Positions 57,238 to 64,000 of a DNA stretch of 64,000 nucleotides are shown piece after piece. Under the pieces are notes generated by a model that was given only the letters and a program-made list of their open reading frames with translations, was not told the DNA's origin and did not search any database. Made by a program: the position numbers and the translations under genes. The stretch's first letter is position 1, and the number at the start of each line of letters is the position of its first letter. This DNA is from Corallincola platygyrae. GTDB lineage: Bacteria > Pseudomonadota > Gammaproteobacteria > Enterobacterales > Neiellaceae. The stretch lies in assembly GCF_039544265.1 (NCBI RefSeq), contig NZ_BAABLI010000015.1, positions 124,001-188,000 of the forward strand. Direction: 5' to 3'.

Positions 57238-57670
57238 ATCACTCCACTACGTAAAACAAGAAGCGCAAGAACAAGAAACGCCAAAACAAGAAATGCGAAA
57301 ACAAGAAACGCGCTATTCATGATTCTCTATTCGATAGTTGCTGGCCGCAAACAGTGCGCATGATCCAGCATCTCATCAAAATACAGACTTCAAATGCATA
57401 TAAAGCAACCTAAATCAAAAAGCTTTGGTTTTGCGCTCGTACACTGTGACAAATTTTTAACATTTGCCAGTTTCATAAAGAAGCGTTGGGCTTCTTTTCA
57501 TCATGTGCGGGTAGCCAAGTTGCGGCAAGCACCCCCTTTATCACAGAAGAGTCATAAAGGTGTTCTGTAGCGTCTGGGATGTCGTCTCGTGCCGGTCGAA
57601 GGCCGGCATACAGAACTAAAGAGGTGTTTTGTTGTGCAGCTCAAACCCGCCAAATTTAGGAAACAAGTAT
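57238..57670. other. 433-bp divergent intergenic region
   Basis: No gene seen. Holds the 15-bp tandem repeat (57253-57312), a hairpin TGCCGG/CCGGCA near 57590-57608, and the two divergent start regions. Leader of the transporter gene is likely long. Confidence 0.5.
57253..57312. repeat. 15-bp tandem repeat, four copies, before the sensor gene
   Basis: Copies AAAACAAGAAGCGCA, AGAACAAGAAACGCC, AAAACAAGAAATGCG, AAAACAAGAAACGCG at 57253, 57268, 57283 and 57298. The block ends 16 bases before the sensor's ATG (57237, minus strand), immediately upstream of its ribosome site (GTGGAG). Confidence 0.9.
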
Positions 57671-59131
57671 ATGTCTAAGAAAAATAAGACATTTTACAGA
57701 GATATGCGCCGTAAAGCGCAGGAGTTCGAAAGCCGTGAAGAGTTTTTGAACCACGATCTCAAAATCATGAGCTTCCGTCGCTGGGGCATTCACCTGCCGT
57801 TTCGCGATTACAGCGTAGAGATTGAGGACTGGGTACCAGCACTGGCTGCGACCATTGGTAAAGTGGTGATGGTAGCGGCGATGGTAGCGGCATTTGCTGC
57901 CGAGTTCGGTTTGTCAGCGGAGTTTGTTGCTGAAAACGTACGTTACGAGCTGCTGATTGCCGGTGCGCTGTTCGTGATCCTGTTCTCTGCCATCCTTAAC
58001 CCTAATGCCAACCTGGCCGGAACCCACGGCCCGATGATCCCGCTGATCCCGCTGATTGCTGCGGCCGGAGGGCATCCATTGGCACTGGGTATCATGGTGT
58101 GTGTGTTTGGTCTGATCCTCGCCTATACCAAGGGGGGCTCCAAGTTAATGACCCTCACCGGGGTCGGGGTCCGAGGGGGACTGCTCATCTACCTCGGTGC
58201 GTTTGGTTTGATGGGCCAGATTAACAAGACCGAAGCATGGGCCTCATCCAGCGATCAGGGTTATATCTCGTTTGCCGTCATCGGCATCACGGTACTGGTA
58301 TACGCATATCTGGCGAAAGTCGGTAAGCGTTGGTTGGCAATCCCGCTGTGTTCAGCACTGGCCGGTATTGTCGCGTTTGCATTTGGCGCTGACTTTGCCT
58401 TCTCGTCAGAGCCGGGTCTGCCACACTTCAGCCCATTCTACTGGTGGGGTGAAGACACAGGTTGGCAGCTGGGTTGGCCTAACCTGAACCACTTTATTGC
58501 GGTAATGCCATTTGCTTTGCTGGCTGTGGCAATGTGGTCGCCTGATTATCTGGGTCACCGTGTATTCCAGGAACTGAACTATCCGAAAGAAGCGAAAGGC
58601 GTACTGATGGATGTGGATGACACCATGGTGGGAGCGTCTATTCGTCAGGGTGTTGGCTCTTTCCTGGGTGGTGGTAATCTGGCGTCATCATGGGGGACCT
58701 ACATGATCCCTGCGGCGATCGCTAAACGCCCTATTCCTGGCGGCGCATTGCTGACTGGTATCCTGTGTATCCTGGCCGCTGTGCTGGGTTACCCAATGGA
58801 CCTGGCGATGTGGGAGCCGGTATTGCGAGTGGCACTGATCGTAGGTGTCTTCCTGCCGCTGCTGGAAGCGGGCATGCAGATGATCCACAAGCACAAAGAT
58901 TCTCAGAGTGCGGGTATCTGTATTTTTGCCTGTGCCTTTGTAAATCCTGTGTTTGGTTGGGCCACCACCATGCTGCTCGACAACATGGGCTTTATCGGCG
59001 ACAAGGAACGTGCAAAAGAGTTGTCGAACAAAGACAAGTACCTGATCCCAGGCATCGCATTTGTGGTTTGTGTGGGCTCACTTGCCGCTGTTGGTCAGCT
59101 GCCAGGTATTCCAGGCCTGATCGGTAACTAA
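57671..59131 (+). CDS. DUF3360 membrane transporter
   Basis: 486 residues from the ATG at 57671, start of MSKKNKTFYRDMRRKAQEFE. About 12 membrane helices. The cytoplasmic lead segment ends FRRWGIHLPFRDYSVEIEDW; NPNANLAGTHGPMIPLIPLI and LMDVDDTMVGASIRQGVGSF are family landmarks, the second being a cytosolic acidic loop. The fold resembles SulP/nucleobase transporters (a broken-helix pair near NPNANLAGTHGP). Substrate unknown. It is divergent from the DUF294 sensor, and a terminator follows. Confidence 0.88.
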   Translation: MSKKNKTFYRDMRRKAQEFESREEFLNHDLKIMSFRRWGIHLPFRDYSVEIEDWVPALAATIGKVVMVAAMVAAFAAEFGLSAEFVAENVRYELLIAGALFVILFSAILNPNANLAGTHGPMIPLIPLIAAAGGHPLALGIMVCVFGLILAYTKGGSKLMTLTGVGVRGGLLIYLGAFGLMGQINKTEAWASSSDQGYISFAVIGITVLVYAYLAKVGKRWLAIPLCSALAGIVAFAFGADFAFSSEPGLPHFSPFYWWGEDTGWQLGWPNLNHFIAVMPFALLAVAMWSPDYLGHRVFQELNYPKEAKGVLMDVDDTMVGASIRQGVGSFLGGGNLASSWGTYMIPAAIAKRPIPGGALLTGILCILAAVLGYPMDLAMWEPVLRVALIVGVFLPLLEAGMQMIHKHKDSQSAGICIFACAFVNPVFGWATTMLLDNMGFIGDKERAKELSNKDKYLIPGIAFVVCVGSLAAVGQLPGIPGLIGN

Positions 59132-59156
59132 TCTCAGGTATCTGAATTTGTAGAGA

Positions 59157-59182
59157 AGGGCAGCCAGATGGCTGCCTTTTTT
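59157..59182 (+). terminator. intrinsic terminator after the DUF3360 gene
   Basis: GGCAGCCA / TGGCTGCC, loop GA, then T6. It just overlaps the stop of the convergent kinase remnant. Confidence 0.9.
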
Positions 59183-60545
59183 ATTCCCCCATGGTGGGTG
59201 TTTCATCATTCTCAAGTGGGAGCTGTATGGCGATCATTGTGCCTTGATTGGGCGTCGAGGTGAGTTGGAACTCTCCCCCAAGGCCACTTTTCACCAGGTT
59301 GTTTACGATACTCAAGCCTAAACCGGTGCTGCCCAGTTGTGGGTTGGCTTTGAAAAAAGGCTCCAGGGCATGCTCTCGTGTATACGTGTCCATACCAACG
59401 CCGTTGTCTGAAATGCTTACCGTCAGTTGCTCGCTGTTGCTTGCCACCCGCAGTACGACTTGTGAACCCGCACGTCGCTTTGGAAAACCATGAATGGTCG
59501 CATTACTCAACAGACTACTAATCACTTGTAACAGCCGCGCAGGATAGGTAGTGATATGAATTGTGTGGCTGCGGTTTTCAACGATCAGCTCTATCCCTCT
59601 CTCATTGAAAGTCGCGAGCATGGTTAAACTCAGGTTATGAAGGGCGTCTGCAATAGATATTTTCTGCTTTTCGTCCGTGTACTGCACAACAGCGACCTTT
59701 TTAAAGCTTCTTACTAACTCGGCCGATTTTTCCAGGTTCTCAGCGATTAGCTGGCTACAATCAGTAAGCTTTTGCAGCGCATCCTCCAACTCTGAGCGCT
59801 TGAGCTCGTTCTGTGTCAGTCTTTGGAGACGTGTCTCTGTGCTCTCCTGTATTGAAGAGTTAGCAAGAATGCTTACACCCAGCGGCGTATTTACCTCATG
59901 AGCAACCCCCGCAACCAAGCGTCCGAGAGAGGCTAACTTTTCCTGTTCCATCAATTTGGCTTGGCTTGATTTAAGTCGCGACAGCGTATCGGATAGCTCT
60001 TGCGTGCGTTCAGCCACCAGCTCTTCCAGGCGTACATTCAATTGCTCCAGCGCGTGTTGGTGTTCCATGCGTTCAATATCTGCTGCAATGCGCCCAGAAA
60101 AGAGTTCAAATAGCGCGGCTACTTGCTCGGCATTATCGATATGATCTTTATAGAGAGCGACGATGATGCCGAACACATCACCCTGGGTGCTGTGCAGAGG
60201 GGCGCCAATGTAGCCCGCGATTCCCATATCCTCGAGTAGCTGATCCTTGGGGAACAGTCGACAGATATCATCTTCATAGATACAGATATTGTCGTTACTG
60301 ACATCAGCACAGGGCGTATCTTACAGCGCGTATTCAAAGTTTTCGGCGACTTTACCATCAGCGATAAGGCAAAGGGTGCGGGATAGGATACGCGACTTAT
60401 CCAGCCTAGCAATAAAGGTGTAGTCAGCGTCGATCACCCTATCCAGTTGCAGTGCCAGGGTCTCCAGAAAGGCTGTACCTTGGGTAGACTTTAACTAACT
60501 AGTAATTCGTGGAATATCGAGTGCGACACTCAAATGTATGCCCCG
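59181..60545 (-). pseudogene. GAF-histidine kinase with in-frame stops
   Basis: The downstream part reads cleanly for 348 residues: end of a GAF domain, coiled coil (VRLEELVAERTQELSDTL), HisKA with KLASLGRLVAGVAHEVNTP, and HATPase (LLSNATIHGFPKRR, DNGVGMDTYTREHALEPFF, GSTGLGLSIVNNL). Upstream the same frame continues as GAF sequence (FIARLDKSRILSRTLCLIAD, DTPCADVSNDNICIYEDD) but is broken by TAA at 60323-60321 (after NFEYAL) and by TAG at 60497-60495 (after DIPRITS). No good start precedes it. It is probably a decayed kinase; a shorter protein from the ATG at 60227 might still be made. It would have paired with the binding protein at 60756. Confidence 0.75.
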
Positions 60546-60755
60546 TACGTGTGCGCTTTTGATAAGCAAAGCAAATAACTCAGTATTCGGCCAACTAGCT
60601 GAGGCTGGCAAAGTAGTTCTGGCCCATTAAATATCGCTTGTTTTGTAAGCGCGCTTGACTAAATGTGAAACAGGTCAGAAGTTCACCAAAACAATTTGAT
60701 TAGACTGTTTTTCATATTTCATGCTGTTTGAAGTGGAGATTAGGAAGTTGGCTCT

Positions 60756-61763
60756 TTGATTTTTCGTCGGGTAGTAGTGCTCAAGCTGTTAACGACATCT
60801 ACAGTATTATTGCTATCGCTGTTAAGCTCGGCGGTGTTTGCACAACATCGCATACTGATTATCGACTCTTATCATCCGGAATATGCCTGGGTAGAAAAGT
60901 ACCGGGCTGGCCTTGAAGCCACGCTGGCTGGCAAAGCTGATCTCTATTACCTGTCTCTGAATGCCAAACAACTTCCCTCTGAGAAAGTCGATGAAAACGC
61001 CGAAACGGCTTGGGCCCGCTTCAATGAGATTAAACCTGATCTGGTTATCATTGCTGATGATGAGGCGGTAGCCCGGTTGGCGGTAAGAATTGCTGAGACT
61101 AAGGTGCCAACGGTCTATTTCGGGGTCAATGCAGATGCCAGAAGTTATGGATTGCTTCGGTCGGAATGGCTGACCGGGTTTATTGAACGGCCGCTGTTTA
61201 AGCGTGGTATCGCATTTCTTACAACTTTACTTACTATTCCTCCCAAGCGAGTGTTGGTGTTATGGGACAACAGTGGTACCGCGCAGCGAGTTATCGAGCA
61301 ATCGTTTGCCGGTGAGACCAACCCCACTGTGAATGGCATTGAGTTGGAACATAGATTAATTGCTGACGAGAATAGTTGGAAAGCGGCGGTGCTGGCAGCA
61401 AAAGAACAGGGATTTGATGCAGTTATTGTCGGCCTCTATCAGTCGGTTTCTGCGGAGGCTGGCGGCATAGTTCACGATCGCGCACTACTTAGCTGGACTT
61501 CCTCTCATTCGGCACTACCTCTGTTCTGTTTTTGGGATTTTGCTATCGGAGCCAATGGCACGATTGGTGGCCTAGTTATGTCAGCGGAATCCCAGGGGAG
61601 TGAAGCAGCGAGACGAGCATTATTGATTTTGAATCGGCGTCCAGTGAGCCATTTCCCTGCCAGTGTCGCCCAGGGAAGCTTTGTCTTCAGTCGTGCTCAG
61701 TTGGAAAAGTGGCAAATCATATTGCCAGACAAGATTAAGCAAGTGGCCCGCTTTGTCGACTAA
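60756..61763 (+). CDS. periplasmic substrate-binding-like protein (ABC_sub_bind, PF04392 type)
   Basis: 335 residues starting at TTG 60756 after AGGA; the N-terminal LLTTSTVLLLSLLSSAVFAQ is a signal peptide. HRILIIDSYHPEYAWVEKYR at the mature start, VIIADDEAVARLAVRIAE, PKRVLVLWDNSGTAQRVIEQ and FCFWDFAIGANGTIGGLVMS fit this family. Such proteins often serve histidine kinases rather than transporters, and a broken kinase lies divergently next door. No permease or ATPase gene is near. The ligand is unknown. Confidence 0.8.
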   Translation: MIFRRVVVLKLLTTSTVLLLSLLSSAVFAQHRILIIDSYHPEYAWVEKYRAGLEATLAGKADLYYLSLNAKQLPSEKVDENAETAWARFNEIKPDLVIIADDEAVARLAVRIAETKVPTVYFGVNADARSYGLLRSEWLTGFIERPLFKRGIAFLTTLLTIPPKRVLVLWDNSGTAQRVIEQSFAGETNPTVNGIELEHRLIADENSWKAAVLAAKEQGFDAVIVGLYQSVSAEAGGIVHDRALLSWTSSHSALPLFCFWDFAIGANGTIGGLVMSAESQGSEAARRALLILNRRPVSHFPASVAQGSFVFSRAQLEKWQIILPDKIKQVARFVD

Positions 61764-61856
61764 TGTCTAATTTCGTTTTGTCATTTTTTTGTATTAACTG
61801 CTAAATACATTAGAGCACGTTAATTTACCTCTTCGCTGGAGTTGCTTCGAGGTTCG

Positions 61857-61868
61857 TTCCTGCAGGAA
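61857..61868. promoter_or_regulatory. palindrome before the chemoreceptor gene
   Basis: TTCCTGCAGGAA, perfect 12-bp palindrome, 26 bases before the ATG; GAGCACGTT occurs on both sides of it (near 61813 and 61883). Possible operator. Confidence 0.3.
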
Positions 61869-61894
61869 GCCTCATAACCCTGGAGCACGTTTTT

Positions 61895-63568
61895 ATGACC
61901 ATGCGTAGTAAAATGCTACTGTTGGCACTGCTACCAACCTTGGGCATGTTTCTCGTTTCTACTTTCCTCACCATCTACGAAATAAACAAGATCTCAGCGG
62001 CGAATGTCGAAGATGCGCGCTCCACTATCTTAGAGGGGGAAAAACGAAAGCTTCGAGACTTAGTGGAGAGTGCTAAAGGTATCGCTGAACCCATTCTCAA
62101 AGACAATAATCTGAGCCCTGAACAAAAAAAGGAGTCGATCACCAAGCTTCTTTCGAGTGCTCAATTTGGTCCTGATGGCTATTTGTTTAGTTATGACTTC
62201 AATGGAATAAGAGTTTTCTCGGGGCTAAGCCAGAAAGGAATAGGTGACAGCTTTTTCAACCTTAAAGACAGCGATGGTGTTGCTTTCATTCAGGAGCTTA
62301 TAAACGCTGCCAAGAAAGGGGGCGATTACGTATTTTACAGCTACCCAAAACCTGGAGAGAATATTCCCAAGCCTAAAGTTAGCTATGCCGAAGCGATCCC
62401 TGAGTTTAACTGGATGATCGGTGTAGGCACTTATATCGACCATATCGATAACAAGGTGGCAGAACTTGAACAGCAGCAGTCTGAGCAAATAGCCAGCACA
62501 TTGGTTATCTATTTTGTTATTGCCGGCTTGGTTTTGGCGATAGCCCTAGTCTTTGTTCTGATGGTGACCCAGCGACTGACAGACCGCATTACACGTGTGA
62601 AAGACAGGATGTTGGAGATCTCTGAAGGGGATGGCGACCTGACCCAGCGATTGGTAAAAATGCGTGACGATGAGCTGGGTGCTTTGGCGGATGCATTTAA
62701 TGCCTTTGTTGATAAGGTCCACAAAACCGTCTCGGAAATTGGTAGTTCGGTTGCGGAGCTGACCGATACCAGCGTGAAGATGGCCACCATTTCTTCAGAT
62801 ACCAAACACTCTATTCAAACCCAGAAAGAGGAAACGGATCTGGTGGCCACCGCGATGAATGAGATGAGCGCTTCATCTGCGGAAGTTGCCCGCTCGGCTG
62901 AAGATGCCGCCAGAGCGGCTGCTCAGGCAGATCAAGGCGGTGCTGAAGCTCAGCATGTGGTTTCTGATACGGCCAACGCTATTCATCAGCTTGAAAGTGA
63001 GATTGGCCATAGTGCGTCGGCGATTGAAACTCTGGCTAATGATGTAGACGCGATTGTCAGCGTGTTGGATGTGATCCGCAGTATTGCCGAACAGACTAAC
63101 CTGTTGGCTTTGAATGCGGCCATTGAAGCGGCTCGCGCCGGTGAACAGGGCAGAGGTTTTGCTGTGGTTGCGGATGAAGTGCGCTCATTGGCGAAGCGCA
63201 CTCAGGACAGCACTGCTGAGATCCAGGAGATGATTGAACGCTTGCAAGCGGGCTCGCAGGATGCAATCCGCACTATGGGCCTGAGCCGTGCGGCGGGCGA
63301 AACCGCGGTTGAACGAGCTGAAGCAGCAACGCAGGCACTGCAGGGCATCGCCGAATCAATTGGTTTAATCAGTTCAATGAATGAACAGATCGCCAGTGCT
63401 TCGGAAGAGCAAAGTACCGTGGGTGAGTCGATTAATCAGAGCATTATTAAGATTGCTGATAACGCCACGGAAGCGGAGCTGGCATCGGCAAATGGTCATC
63501 AAGTGAGTGAGAATCTGGCAGATTTGGGTGAACGCCTGAAAGTACTGGTTGGCCAGTTCAAAGTATAA
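61895..63568 (+). CDS. methyl-accepting chemotaxis protein (single Cache)
   Basis: 557 residues. Membrane helix (LLLALLPTLGMFLVSTFLTI), single Cache domain (about 35-190; FGPDGYLFSYDFNGIRVFSG, EFNWMIGVGTYIDHID), second helix (IASTLVIYFVIAGLVLAIAL), HAMP, and the long signalling coil with the CheA/CheW tip IAEQTNLLALNAAIEAARAG followed by EQGRGFAVVADEVRSLA. It binds a small ligand, likely a carboxylate, amine or pyruvate-like compound by family. A second, very similar receptor begins at 63937. Confidence 0.95.
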   Translation: MTMRSKMLLLALLPTLGMFLVSTFLTIYEINKISAANVEDARSTILEGEKRKLRDLVESAKGIAEPILKDNNLSPEQKKESITKLLSSAQFGPDGYLFSYDFNGIRVFSGLSQKGIGDSFFNLKDSDGVAFIQELINAAKKGGDYVFYSYPKPGENIPKPKVSYAEAIPEFNWMIGVGTYIDHIDNKVAELEQQQSEQIASTLVIYFVIAGLVLAIALVFVLMVTQRLTDRITRVKDRMLEISEGDGDLTQRLVKMRDDELGALADAFNAFVDKVHKTVSEIGSSVAELTDTSVKMATISSDTKHSIQTQKEETDLVATAMNEMSASSAEVARSAEDAARAAAQADQGGAEAQHVVSDTANAIHQLESEIGHSASAIETLANDVDAIVSVLDVIRSIAEQTNLLALNAAIEAARAGEQGRGFAVVADEVRSLAKRTQDSTAEIQEMIERLQAGSQDAIRTMGLSRAAGETAVERAEAATQALQGIAESIGLISSMNEQIASASEEQSTVGESINQSIIKIADNATEAELASANGHQVSENLADLGERLKVLVGQFKV

Positions 63569-63936
63569 ACTCCTATTTGGTGTTGAGTCCGGTCCGATCA
63601 AGTTCAGGTTCGGGCTCAATATCACTCTCCATTCTGTTGATGTGTGAAGCGCATCCCTATCGAAATCTGCCTCTTTCATATACTGGTTACTTTGTTGAAT
63701 TAGAAGATTAAACTCCGACTGATTGGGCGTTGACGCTGTACTATTCAAATTGATTTCAAAATTTGCTGAACAGCGGAATCGTAGTCAGAAAAAACAGAAG
63801 AATTTAGCAGCACCAGTTGGTTCGGTTTGAGCTGATGTCTCATCTATCCAGCGACGTAATCAATGGCGATTAATATGGGCTGAGTATTGAAAAGCCCATC
63901 AGATCTGAACACTAGATATTTAGGGAACAAATTACT
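63569..63936. other. 368-bp gap between tandem chemoreceptors
   Basis: No gene seen. One hairpin near the start, TTGAGTCCG/CGGGCTCAA (about 63583-63620), without a T tract. The frame on the minus strand overlapping the receptor end has no ribosome site. Confidence 0.5.
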
Positions 63937-64000
63937 ATGACAATGCGCAGTAAGATGCTGATGTTAGCCTTGTTACCAACATTGGGCATGTTTCTTGTGT
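63937..64000 (+). CDS. second chemoreceptor (5' end only)
   Basis: ATG at 63937; the 21 readable residues, MTMRSKMLMLALLPTLGMFL and V, match the start of the preceding receptor with one change (Met for Leu at residue 9). A tandem duplication. AGGGAACAAATTACT lies upstream. The rest lies beyond the window. Confidence 0.85.
   Translation, partial: MTMRSKMLMLALLPTLGMFLV

Noticed and set aside
63374..63748. Minus-strand frame at the end of the chemoreceptor
   Set aside because: Antisense to a conserved signalling domain, no ribosome site and no recognisable protein features.
1..64000. CRISPR arrays, tRNA or rRNA genes, prophage or insertion sequences
   Set aside because: None could be recognised on reading both strands; the only tandem repeat blocks are the 15-bp and 46-bp ones described.

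Overview
The window looks like chromosome from a marine, Vibrio/Shewanella-like gammaproteobacterium. Pointers are a LuxO/LuxU phosphorelay, two FabV-type enoyl reductases, SelU, trypsin-like proteases with GlyGly-CTERM tails, PEP-CTERM proteins, and many chemotaxis, c-di-GMP and two-component genes. Species cannot be fixed from the sequence alone. I see no rRNA, tRNA, transposase, phage gene or CRISPR array.

Layout. 1-3148 (minus): PhnCDE-type ABC transporter, probably for selenate, with selU. 3356-7607: small secreted Cys protein, GST, O-acetylhomoserine sulfhydrylase, outer-membrane barrel, a TerC protein with two internal deletions, an acetyltransferase. 7717-13215: RND pump and adaptor, then fabV. 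13364-16732: coiled-coil lipoprotein, SIMPL protein, an 800-bp structured and repeated intergenic region, a CHRD/PEP-CTERM protein. 16787-17815: YdjM-like membrane hydrolase. 17956-23058: a four-gene operon luxO-like, luxU-like, FIST (NosP-like) and hybrid histidine kinase, which reads as a self-contained phosphorelay. 23028-26012: divergent PEP-CTERM/VWA locus around three palindromes and two candidate sigma-54 promoters. 26232-27974: a stand-alone structured RNA, then rtcB and a small basic protein. 27979-29902: second fabV and ferritin. 29972-32027: GlyGly-CTERM protease and a small secreted protein.

32080-41741 is the most unusual region. It is one tightly packed minus-strand operon of eight genes: membrane Ser/Thr kinase with PEGA and beta-helix ectodomain, FHA protein, ExbB/TolQ/MotA-like channel protein, FHA protein with repeated Thr motifs, PP2C phosphatase, pseudoprotease-TM-FHA, protease-TM-FHA, and an ExbD-like anchor fused to a VWA domain. 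No type VI secretion gene is present. I infer a phosphorylation-controlled, ion-driven envelope machine that I cannot match to a described system.

42207-64000: YhiN-like flavoprotein; second GlyGly-CTERM protease with a coupled lipoprotein; diguanylate cyclase ending in a G8 tract; OmpR-type two-component pair with a DJ-1/PfpI protein; LysR regulator; starch-binding-like lipoprotein and GH13 lipoprotein; Cache-PAS-DUF294 sensor divergent from a DUF3360 transporter across a 15-bp tandem repeat; a decayed histidine kinase next to a periplasmic binding protein; two tandem chemoreceptors, the second cut by the window end.
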